This document shows, in pieces, positions 6,606 to 12,220 of a stretch of 12,333 bases of DNA; position 1 is the stretch's first letter; every line of letters starts with the position of its first letter. A model generated the notes under the pieces. That model was given only the letters and a program-made list of their open reading frames with translations. It searched no databases and was not told the origin of the DNA. This stretch comes from CAZVBV01 sp964513975. GTDB lineage: Bacteria; Patescibacteriota; Gracilibacteria; UBA4473. The translations under genes were made by a program, and so were the position numbers. The stretch is taken from positions 1 to 12,333 of the forward strand of contig CAZEON010000037.1 in the NCBI GenBank assembly GCA_964513975.1, given 5' to 3'.

Positions 6606-7901
6606 GTGAAACGAATACTTGTCTCAGGCGGAGCACTTCTTATGGGATCGGCGTTGGCGTCGAAATTCCTTGGGTTTTTGCGCGACCGATTTTTGGTCGA
6701 TTTTTTTGGAGGCAGTGAAAAAATAGATTTCGTGTTTGCGGCGTTCCGCATCCCAGATTTCTTTTTCTTCCTGCTTGTCGGAGGAACGGTAGCGACATTA
6801 TTCCTTCCGCGTGCAGCAGATCTGAAAGGCAAAGAACGCATGCAGTTTTTCTCCAGTTTTTTCTGGGGCGTGGTTCTGCTCTTTGGGCTTCTCTGTGGAT
6901 TAGGGGCAATATTCCCAGAATTTTTTGTAAGCATTTTTGTCTCAGGATTTGACGTTGTTGCGCGTTCAGAAATTGCCCAACTCGCACAACTTCTTTTTGG
7001 ATCGGTATTCTTACTCGCTGTTTCGGCTGTGTTTTCGGCATCTATGCAACTCAAGGAACGATTTCTGTCAGTTGCCATGGCGCCTATTTTCTACACAGGA
7101 GCGATTGCGGTGGGAATCTACTTTTTCGCTGAAACTTACGGGTTGGTATCAGTTGGATTTGCCGCTATTGCAGGGGCATTGCTCCACTTACTCACAAACG
7201 CTATCGCCTTCTTTTTCATTGGAAACAGAATCGGGTTCTATTGGAAAAAACCAGTTAAAAGTTGGGAACGATTTGGAGGAGATTTTTCGGCTCGTCTTGC
7301 CACCAGTGCCGCATTTCAAATCAGCCAATCGGCCGATGTCTGGATTGCGAGTTTTTTGATGGTGGGAACGGTGGGAGCCTTCTCGATTGGGGCAAGCTGG
7401 GGACACGTTTTGTTATCTATCGTCGGACTGCCATTGGCGAATGCCGCCTTTCCAAAATTTTCAAAACAAAAAAATAATTTCCCCGCGCAGAAAAGAATTC
7501 TCACTGATACCTTGAAGTGGATATTTCTTGCGACTATTCCAACAGCTTTGATCGGAGTGTTTTTTGCCTCTGATATTTTGCGTATTCTCTTTAATCTCTC
7601 GGGAGATATGCTCCACAATACTGCCTTGGTTTTTGCATGGATCATTGCCTCACTCCCGCTTGCGTGCACGATTCCAGTGCTTGCTCGCGTATTCTTCGCG
7701 AACGATGATGTGCGGACACCGATGAAAATTTGGATTGTTTCTCTTTCCATCGGAACGGCAACGGCAGCCATCTTGGCACTGCAAGTACTCCCAAGTGAAA
7801 AAGCGATCTTAGGGCTTGCGCTTGGAACGTTTGTTACTAATACTTTGTCTGCAGGACTCTTCGCAATCGCGACGTGGAAGAAATATTTCAAAACCTCATG
7901 A
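6606..7901 (+). CDS. murJ: Lipid II flippase MurJ (MviN family)
   Basis: MurJ moves lipid-linked peptidoglycan precursor (lipid II) across the cytoplasmic membrane. The 431-residue protein is almost entirely hydrophobic helices. The N-terminus carries the family signature: SKFLGFLRDRFLVDFFG, then an Asp and AFRIPDFFFFLLVGG, then a proline-ended helix (TLFLP). The mid-protein SAVFSASMQLKERF and late PVLARVFFANDDVRTP match MurJ helix ends (the family's ARxFYAxxDxxTP). At 431 residues it is shorter than typical MurJ (around 500), probably because the last helices are missing; about 12 rather than 14 segments are expected. The GTG start gives a full first helix; the next ATG (6642) would cut into it. 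The last codons overlap the RluA-family gene through ATGA. Base composition is visibly more GC-rich than in the first two genes. Confidence 0.93.
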   Translation: MKRILVSGGALLMGSALASKFLGFLRDRFLVDFFGGSEKIDFVFAAFRIPDFFFFLLVGGTVATLFLPRAADLKGKERMQFFSSFFWGVVLLFGLLCGLGAIFPEFFVSIFVSGFDVVARSEIAQLAQLLFGSVFLLAVSAVFSASMQLKERFLSVAMAPIFYTGAIAVGIYFFAETYGLVSVGFAAIAGALLHLLTNAIAFFFIGNRIGFYWKKPVKSWERFGGDFSARLATSAAFQISQSADVWIASFLMVGTVGAFSIGASWGHVLLSIVGLPLANAAFPKFSKQKNNFPAQKRILTDTLKWIFLATIPTALIGVFFASDILRILFNLSGDMLHNTALVFAWIIASLPLACTIPVLARVFFANDDVRTPMKIWIVSLSIGTATAAILALQVLPSEKAILGLALGTFVTNTLSAGLFAIATWKKYFKTS

Positions 7902-8812
7902 CACAATCAACCTTTACCGTTACGCAGAAAGAATTAGGAACACGAATAGACGTGCTCTGCGCGAAGAAGTTTCCCGATATTTCTCGAACACGGTGGCAGA
8001 AACAGGGAATGTTTTTTTGTGATGGGCAGAAGAAAAAAAACAATGTAAAAGTTCATATCGATCAGCAATGGAGCGTGGAATGTGAAGAAGAAACACTCGT
8101 CTCTACAACGGATATCGAACCATGGGATTTTCCGTTAAAAATTCTCGCGGACTCAAAAAGTTGGATGGTGATTGAAAAGCCAGAAGGAATTTCCATTCAC
8201 CCATCCCCAAGTGACAAATCAGGACATACAATCGTGAATGCATTGGTGCATCAATTTGGAAAGAAACTCTCATCGATAGATGAAGAAGTTCCCAGACCTG
8301 GAATCGTCCATCGGTTGGATAAGGTGACCTCAGGGGCGCTTCTTGTTGCCAAAACGAACGCTACCCACAAGTATCTTCAAGAACACTGGACAGAGGTGAT
8401 AAAGACCTATTTCGCCGTTGTTACAGGAACGCCTCCACAAAAAGGAAAAATAGAAGGAGGGATTTTGCGCGATACAAAAGATCGAAAAAAAATGGCCGTT
8501 TCCTCATCGGAGAAATCAAAATCAGCGACGACTTTCTTTGAAGTTATAAAAACAAAATCCCCCCCACCCCCCTTTAACAAGGGGGGGGCTTGGTCGCTTC
8601 TCAAGGTAAATATTCCCACTGGACGTACGCATCAGATTCGAGTGCACTTGTCCGCAATAGGATTTCCCATTGTGGGTGATACGAAATACAACGGAAAACC
8701 GTTTGAAAGAGTTTTACTTCATGCGGGAAAGCTTGAATTTCCAGATTCGGATAAGAAGGGAGAGATGGTGAGCGTGGAGTCGGAGATGCCAGAAGGGTTT
8801 TTCAGTAAATAA
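7898..8812 (+). CDS. RluA-family pseudouridine synthase (RluC/RluD-like, with S4 domain)
   Basis: It converts specific uridines in rRNA (or tRNA) to pseudouridine. From the ATG at 7898 it has 304 residues. Residues 5-65 are an S4-type RNA-binding domain (RIDVLCAKKFPDISRTRWQK). The catalytic domain follows: WMVIEKPEGISIHP, then RPGIVHRLDKVTSG with catalytic Asp141 in HRLD, then YFAVVTG, and the C-terminal TGRTHQIRVHLSAIGFPIVGD. Between VIKT and WSLLKV a proline/glycine segment (about residues 220-231, KSPPPPFNKGGA) is encoded by a C/G palindrome. It sits where relatives usually have a short beta turn, so it looks like an in-frame insertion. The ATGA overlap with murJ implies translational coupling, which is why I prefer this start over the GTG at 7874. 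RNA target position is not predictable. Confidence 0.93.
   Translation: MTQSTFTVTQKELGTRIDVLCAKKFPDISRTRWQKQGMFFCDGQKKKNNVKVHIDQQWSVECEEETLVSTTDIEPWDFPLKILADSKSWMVIEKPEGISIHPSPSDKSGHTIVNALVHQFGKKLSSIDEEVPRPGIVHRLDKVTSGALLVAKTNATHKYLQEHWTEVIKTYFAVVTGTPPQKGKIEGGILRDTKDRKKMAVSSSEKSKSATTFFEVIKTKSPPPPFNKGGAWSLLKVNIPTGRTHQIRVHLSAIGFPIVGDTKYNGKPFERVLLHAGKLEFPDSDKKGEMVSVESEMPEGFFSK
8559..8588. repeat. C/G palindromic repeat inside the RluA-family gene
   Basis: Seven C, an A, then CCCCCCTT (8567-8574), loop TAAC, AAGGGGGG (8579-8586), with the G run continuing to eight (8581-8588). The 8-bp perfect stem and composition resemble C/G-rich REP-type palindromes that are normally intergenic. Here it is translated in frame as a Pro-rich and then Gly-Gly segment. 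Confidence 0.75.
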
Positions 8813-8853
8813 TTTTCAATTGCCCATTTCCAATTGCCAATTTTTTCTAAAAA

Positions 8854-8922
8854 GCGATGGAGCAGTGCAATTTTTTGAGATGGAGTCGACGACATTGGGG
8901 AATGTCGCCTGCAATACTTTTA
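8854..8922. repeat. Repeat X, copy 1
   Basis: These 69 bp match 10305-10373 with two mismatches (8860 and 8867). It contains the hairpin CGACATT-GGGG-AATGTCG (8890-8907). A weaker echo of its middle (A/T run then AGAAATGGAGTCG) is seen near 9622-9644. Confidence 0.9.
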
Positions 8923-8942
8923 TCGAGTTAGTGTCCTTTGCG

Positions 8943-8965
8943 CTTTCAATCGTCTCGATTGAAAG
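8943..8965. repeat. Perfect 10-bp hairpin with alternative pairing
   Basis: CTTTCAATCG (8943-8952), loop TCT, CGATTGAAAG (8956-8965). The right arm (8954-8966) can instead pair with ACTTTTATCGAG at 8916-8927, at the end of repeat X. The two folds exclude each other. No T-tract of terminator type follows. Confidence 0.7.
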
Positions 8966-9029
8966 TATTTGTTTCTGGTTGTTTTTGCATATAGTTGATT
9001 CAGTTTAAAATGACAGAAAGTTGCACCAT

Positions 9030-9260
9030 CATTGAAACCTTCTTTTTCACTGAAATGGAATAGAAGGGAAAGAGAAGGTGACGAACATTACGCTTGATAA
9101 TATCATCTCGTTCACAGAGTCGGATGAGTCTTTTGATTCGGTACTAAACTTTATGTAAAGACTCATCCACCTCTATAAGTATTTCTTGCTTTTTCATTCC
9201 ATATTCAGTTACCTTCTCTTTTGTTCCCGCTCCGCTCCAACAAAAGAGAAGGTTTCAATG
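9030..9260. mobile_element. Cruciform-like 231-bp inverted-repeat element
   Basis: The ends are exact 14-bp inverted repeats (9030-9043 and 9247-9260) and the inversion continues less perfectly to about 53 bp. Inside are a 15-bp perfect hairpin (9211-9225/9239-9253, 13-nt loop), a 12-bp perfect hairpin (9122-9133/9157-9168), and a pairing of 9049-9061 with 9196-9209 (one bulge). The 15-bp hairpin shares its right arm with the terminal pairing, so the two folds compete. There is no ORF and no clear target duplication. A MITE or a structured RNA are both possible. Confidence 0.5.
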
Positions 9261-9432
9261 TCACTGCCTTTTTTTATCTCCTTTTATTTTGAATTGGCTA
9301 TACAAACGGCGCACCGGTATTTATTCGTAAAAAAACATTCCTACTGAAACAGGAAATAATAAGGATTTAAGCGAAGACGCTTGAATTAGCAGAATTGTTG
9401 TTTCTTTACTTTTTGACTCTTTAACTCTTTAT

Positions 9433-9510
9433 CTTTCAGACTATTACCCGTTATAGACTCAAAAACACTTGCTTTTTTATTAAATATGTGGTATGCTTAG
9501 GGGTTAGGGG
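9433..9510. repeat. Repeat Y, copy 1 (carries a promoter)
   Basis: These 78 bp match 10376-10453 with three mismatches (9437, 9452, 9495). The repeat ends in two tandem TTAGGGG units (9497-9510) that fall on the predicted transcription start. Confidence 0.9.
9469..9497 (+). promoter_or_regulatory. Extended -10 promoter in repeat Y1
   Basis: TTGCTT (9469-9474) and TATGCT (9492-9497) are 17 bases apart, with TGG before the -10 box. Predicted start is near 9504, inside the TTAGGGG repeats. It points at the 9780 gene through a leader of about 275 nt. Confidence 0.6.
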
Positions 9511-9576
9511 AGAAATAATGTTAAATTCCAAATGTTAAAGGGAAAAGGTTTCTTCTTATTAATGGATCACAATTCA

Positions 9577-9605
9577 TTGACACGGTGTCAAATTTCTGAT
9601 AAATA
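9577..9605 (+). promoter_or_regulatory. Palindromic operator-like site over a possible -35 box
   Basis: TTGACAC (9577-9583), one central base, GTGTCAA (9585-9591): a perfect palindrome. Its left arm contains the consensus -35 TTGACA. A weak -10 candidate (TAAATA, 9600-9605) lies 17 bases on. This fits a repressor-controlled promoter for the 9780 gene, but the -10 box is poor. Confidence 0.4.
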
Positions 9606-9669
9606 ATATTTGTACTCCAGATCATTTTTTTAGAAATGGAGTCGTTTGTTCTTTTCGGTTTTGGAGAAG

Positions 9670-9721
9670 ATAACGGGATTGATGTGTTTTTCAAAAGAGA
9701 AGAATATTTGAATCCCGTTAT
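9670..9721. repeat. Inverted repeat with 11-bp arms
   Basis: ATAACGGGATT (9670-9680) and AATCCCGTTAT (9711-9721) are exact reverse complements 30 bases apart. It lies 59 bases before the ATG at 9780, so it would be in that gene's leader. There is no T-tract; function unknown. Confidence 0.65.
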
Positions 9722-9779
9722 AGAGAGATGGGAATGAATTTTATTGTTTAATATTTAATATTTAAAATAAATTAACGCT

Positions 9780-10175
9780 ATGACTTACGAAGAAAAAATT
9801 AAAAAAGCATTAGAGAATCTCCCAAAGGGAGAGATTCTTTACGAACAAGCCCTTAAAATGCTCGACAGAAGATTACTGACATTACTTCAAGGAAGAGCTG
9901 GAAAAAGTGAAAGTTTAATACTTGAGTTCGATTTACCAGTGAAAGAATTCAAAAAATGTTTTTTTGCTTTTACTAAAGAAAAATTAATAGTGATACTTGG
10001 GGATGGAGTAAAAGAAGTAAAGACTTTTGAAATAAGTGAACCGAGTTATATTTATCTTTTTGACAAAGTGGGGAAAAAAGAGGAAGGAAAAATTCTTCAA
10101 ATTATAACCAATGAGAATGAAATTTTTATTATAAAAATCGATCTTGTTAAAGGGGAAATACTTCCACCGGAATAA
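9780..10175 (+). CDS. Hypothetical small protein
   Basis: The 131-residue protein is not recognised. There is no signal peptide or membrane segment. Residues 1-45 are charged helix (KIKKALENL, EQALKMLDRRLLTLLQG). Residues 46-131 alternate hydrophobic and charged residues in beta-like stretches (SLILEFDLP, KLIVILGDGVKEVKTFEI, YIYLFDKV, FIIKIDLVKGEI), suggesting a small alpha-plus-beta cytosolic protein. No Shine-Dalgarno precedes the ATG. It lies between the two X-Y repeat copies, with the Y1 promoter, a palindrome and an inverted repeat upstream, and it ends in a good terminator. It is therefore a single-gene unit, and might be cargo of the repeat region or a bystander. Confidence 0.75.
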   Translation: MTYEEKIKKALENLPKGEILYEQALKMLDRRLLTLLQGRAGKSESLILEFDLPVKEFKKCFFAFTKEKLIVILGDGVKEVKTFEISEPSYIYLFDKVGKKEEGKILQIITNENEIFIIKIDLVKGEILPPE

Positions 10176-10200
10176 CTCCAAAATCAAGGAAGGAATAAAG

Positions 10201-10239
10201 AAAAGGCACGTGTACTATTGCAGTCCGTGCCTTTTATTC
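10201..10239 (+). terminator. Rho-independent terminator of the 9780 gene
   Basis: AAAAGGCACG (10201-10210) and CGTGCCTTTT (10226-10235) form a perfect 10-bp stem with a 15-nt loop, and the T-rich tail continues. It starts 26 bases after the stop codon. Confidence 0.85.
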
Positions 10240-10288
10240 TTATGTGACATTATTTTTACGACTTAATTCTTTATCTTCCTTGCTGTAG

Positions 10289-10308
10289 TCGCGAATCCCT
10301 ATTCGCGA
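10289..10308. repeat. REP-like hairpin
   Basis: TCGCGAAT (10289-10296), loop CCCT, ATTCGCGA (10301-10308): a perfect 8-bp stem. The GTCGCGAAT...ATTCGCGA style resembles REP palindromes associated with REP-associated tyrosine transposases (RAYT). Its right arm runs into repeat X2. Copy X1 lacks the left arm. Confidence 0.65.
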
Positions 10309-10373
10309 TGAAGCAGTACAATTTTTTGAGATGGAGTCGACGACATTGGGGAATGTCGCCTGCAATACTTTTA
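10305..10373. repeat. Repeat X, copy 2
   Basis: The 69-bp partner of 8854-8922, with 67 identical positions. The internal hairpin CGACATT-GGGG-AATGTCG is fully conserved. Only two bases separate it from repeat Y2. Confidence 0.9.
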
Positions 10374-10375
10374 AA

Positions 10376-10453
10376 CTTTTAGACTATTACCCGTCATAGA
10401 CTCAAAAACACTTGCTTTTTTATTAAATATGTGGTATACTTAGGGGTTAGGGG
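10376..10453. repeat. Repeat Y, copy 2 (carries a promoter)
   Basis: The 78-bp partner of 9433-9510, with 75 identical positions. It directly follows X2, so X2-Y2 is a 149-bp unit without the 510-bp interior present between X1 and Y1. Confidence 0.9.
10412..10440 (+). promoter_or_regulatory. Extended -10 promoter in repeat Y2
   Basis: TTGCTT (10412-10417) and TATACT (10435-10440) are 17 bases apart, with TGG before the -10 box. The change at the fourth -10 position makes it closer to consensus than copy 1. It points at the aldolase gene about 310 bases away, though two strong hairpins lie between. Confidence 0.6.
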
Positions 10454-10501
10454 GAAATCTTCAATTACGAATTATGAATAGGAGAAAGAATAAATAATGC
10501 C

Positions 10502-10523
10502 CCCCACGGCTTTAGCCGTGGGG
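10502..10523. repeat. GC-rich hairpin, IS200/IS605-like
   Basis: CCCCACGGC (10502-10510), loop TTTA, GCCGTGGGG (10515-10523), followed by ATTTTCT. The GGCTTTAGCC core is typical of IS200/IS605-family end hairpins. It could also stop transcription from the Y2 promoter, although the T-tract is short. Confidence 0.6.
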
Positions 10524-10554
10524 ATTTTCTGATTCTATATACGTATCTTGCGAA

Positions 10555-10592
10555 CTTTATGAACAAGGGGTTTAAACCCCTTGTTCATAAAG
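10555..10592. repeat. 38-bp perfect palindrome
   Basis: Each half is 19 bases, from CTTTATGAAC to its complement GTTCATAAAG, meeting at GGGGTTTAAACCCC with no spacer. The flanks pair less perfectly outward (AGATACG/AGATATAT and AATCAGA/TTCAGA). It can form a long hairpin or cruciform. It lies 31 bases after the CCCCACGGC hairpin. Confidence 0.85.
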
Positions 10593-10689
10593 AATTGAGA
10601 TATATCTTAATTCAGAACCTTCCTCTCCGCTCCCAACACATCAATCCTGTGTCCAAATATTCCTTGAATTTTGTAAAAATAAATTCAAT

Positions 10690-10717
10690 TTGTTTTTTCA
10701 TGTCCTCGTATTAAAAT
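10690..10717 (+). promoter_or_regulatory. Candidate proximal promoter of the aldolase gene
   Basis: TTGTTT (10690-10695) and TAAAAT (10712-10717) are 16 bases apart, giving a predicted start near 10724 and a leader of about 32 nt. The -35 box is moderate. Confidence 0.45.
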
Positions 10718-10755
10718 TGTAGCAACATTCTTTTATTCTTTACCCCTCAAAAAAG

Positions 10756-11757
10756 ATGACACTTCAAGAAATCGCTCAAAAAATGGTTCAAACAGGAAAA
10801 GGAATCCTTGCTGCAGATGAAAGTACGGGAACTTGTGATAAACGATTTGATTCTGTTGGAATTGAAAAGACAGAAGAGAACAGACGGTTATATAGAGGGA
10901 TGCTTTTTGAGACAGAAGGAATTGAGAATTATATTGGAGGTGTGATTCTTTTTGAAGAAACGTTGGGGCAAAAAACAGATGATGGAAAAACATTTCCAGA
11001 ACTTCTTTTGAGTCGAGGTATTCTTCCGGGAATTAAAGTCGACAAAGGCCTTACGAGCTTCGATGGATCGGAAGAAGAGAAGCACACAAATGGTCTTGAT
11101 GGACTCGCAGATCGATTAAAAGTATATGCAGAACAAGGAGCGAAATTTGCGAAATGGAGAGCGGTTATTGCTACAAAGGGAACAGATTTGCCAACTGAAA
11201 ATTGTATTCGAACAAATGCAAAAGAATTAGCGCAATATGCTTTGATCTGCCAACAAGAAGGACTTGTTCCGATTGTAGAACCAGAGGTTCTCATTAATGG
11301 AGATCACACAATCGAACGATGCCAAGAAGTAACAGAACAAACATTGACAATTGTTTTTGAAGAACTAAAAAATCATGGAGTTGCTTTGGACGGGATTGTC
11401 TTGAAACCTTCGATGGTTATCGCCGGACAAGAGTGTCCAACACAAGCAGAAACACCAGAGATCGCAAAGATGACAGCGGAAACATTGAAAAAATGTGTTC
11501 CTGCCGAGGTGCCAGGAATTGCATTTTTGTCTGGAGGGCAAACAGAAAAACAATCAACAGAAAATTTAGATGCCATCAATAAGGCATGCACAGATGCGCC
11601 TTGGAAACTTACGTTCTCATACGGACGAGCATTGCAGGCGTCTGCACTGAAAGCTTTCGCAGAAGGAGATACAGCAAAAGCCCAAAACACATTGAGTCAT
11701 CGTGCACAGATGAATAGTGAAGCTTCTATGGGGCGATACGATTTCCAAAACGACTAA
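10756..11757 (+). CDS. Class I fructose-bisphosphate aldolase
   Basis: It cleaves fructose 1,6-bisphosphate to dihydroxyacetone phosphate and glyceraldehyde 3-phosphate (and the reverse) through a lysine Schiff base, in glycolysis/gluconeogenesis in the cytosol. The 333-residue protein is of the vertebrate/plant-like class I type: GILAADESTGT (Asp21), PGIKVDKG (Lys94), AKFAKWR (Lys133), IVEPE (Glu175, Glu177), VLKPSMV with Schiff-base Lys217, AFLSGGQ (257-262) and SYGRALQ (Arg291). All active-site landmarks are present. It ends at GRYDFQND, about 30 residues short of animal aldolases, so it lacks their C-terminal tail ending in Tyr. No Shine-Dalgarno precedes the ATG. Two candidate promoters lie upstream (Y2 and 10690). 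A small unknown gene follows after 28 bp, probably in the same operon. Confidence 0.96.
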   Translation: MTLQEIAQKMVQTGKGILAADESTGTCDKRFDSVGIEKTEENRRLYRGMLFETEGIENYIGGVILFEETLGQKTDDGKTFPELLLSRGILPGIKVDKGLTSFDGSEEEKHTNGLDGLADRLKVYAEQGAKFAKWRAVIATKGTDLPTENCIRTNAKELAQYALICQQEGLVPIVEPEVLINGDHTIERCQEVTEQTLTIVFEELKNHGVALDGIVLKPSMVIAGQECPTQAETPEIAKMTAETLKKCVPAEVPGIAFLSGGQTEKQSTENLDAINKACTDAPWKLTFSYGRALQASALKAFAEGDTAKAQNTLSHRAQMNSEASMGRYDFQND

Positions 11758-11774
11758 TACCTCTATTCAAGAGC

Positions 11775-11778
11775 GGAG
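11775..11778 (+). promoter_or_regulatory. Shine-Dalgarno site deciding the start at 11786
   Basis: GGAG lies 7 bases before the ATG at 11786. It is the only well-placed ribosome binding site I see in the window. It argues against the longer reading frame opening at 11717 inside the aldolase gene. Confidence 0.7.
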
Positions 11779-11785
11779 AATTGAT

Positions 11786-12220
11786 ATGTCTACGAAAGTG
11801 GATATAGTAGTTTCAATGGAATTATCAGCAGAGACATGGACGCCAAAAGAATTAGCAAAAGAAGTGGAAGAAAATAGAGATGTAATCATTACTTTGGCAT
11901 GTGAATTCTTGAGAGGAAAGAATCATACGGGTCGGCCAATTATAAAAAGTATTGAAGAGTTACAGGCAGAAAAAGACATATTGCAAGGGGATCCGAGTAG
12001 GCATCCGTTTATTTATTTAATCGTAAAGGAACAAGTGAAGACATTGTTAAATGTTGATGATTGGAATTTGAGTTTTGCGAAATATAGAGCTGGTAACAGT
12101 GAAGCGGAGGATATGTGGAACTTGCATAAAGCGATGAAAAGTACGAAAAAGGGAGAGAGTCAAGAACAAGGAATTACAATGGCGGTTATTGAGGAACTGG
12201 AGAAGGATTTTGCAGCGTAA
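11786..12220 (+). CDS. Hypothetical small acidic protein downstream of aldolase
   Basis: The 144-residue protein is not recognised. It has no signal peptide or membrane segment. It is charged and largely helical: an N-terminal VDIVVSMEL segment, then TPKELAKEVEENRDVIITLACEFLRG as separate helices (18-43), a middle part with HPFIYLIVKEQVKTLL (about 75-90), then DDWNLSFAKY and a Glu/Lys-rich end. Chosen start: ATG at 11786 with GGAG 7 bases upstream. The frame remains open back to 11717 but that part overlaps the aldolase gene. The 28-bp gap and lack of a promoter suggest cotranscription with aldolase. That association gives no firm functional clue. Confidence 0.75.
   Translation: MSTKVDIVVSMELSAETWTPKELAKEVEENRDVIITLACEFLRGKNHTGRPIIKSIEELQAEKDILQGDPSRHPFIYLIVKEQVKTLLNVDDWNLSFAKYRAGNSEAEDMWNLHKAMKSTKKGESQEQGITMAVIEELEKDFAA

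Larger units (their letters stand above)
8813..9779. other. Long non-coding repeat region (967 bp)
   Basis: I see no credible gene on either strand. In order it holds repeat X1, a perfect 10-bp hairpin, a 231-bp inverted-repeat element, repeat Y1 with its promoter, a TTGACAC palindrome, and an 11-bp inverted repeat around 9670-9721. No terminator for the RluA-family gene is evident. Confidence 0.7.
10240..10755. other. Non-coding gap before the aldolase gene
   Basis: There is no credible gene on either strand. It contains a REP-like hairpin, the fused X2-Y2 repeat with a promoter, a CCCCACGGC hairpin, a 38-bp palindrome and a second candidate promoter close to the aldolase gene. The last 160 bases apart from that promoter show nothing clear. 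Confidence 0.7.

Noticed and set aside
6557..7078. A 173-codon reverse frame opposite the start of murJ
   Set aside because: Low-complexity, Arg/Ser/Asn-rich product mirroring murJ hydrophobic codons.
7874..7897. GTG start for the RluA-family gene
   Set aside because: The ATG at 7898 gives the typical ATGA overlap with murJ and keeps the whole S4 domain; the extra eight residues add nothing recognisable.
7316..7906. A 196-codon reverse frame opposite murJ
   Set aside because: It is the complement of a clear MurJ coding sequence and shows no family resemblance.
8820..9008. A 62-codon forward frame
   Set aside because: It runs through repeat X1 and the hairpin at 8943-8965, has no ribosome binding site and no protein-like pattern.
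8813..10755. A CRISPR array
   Set aside because: Repeats occur only twice, are 69 and 78 bp long, and lack regular spacers; no cas gene is present.
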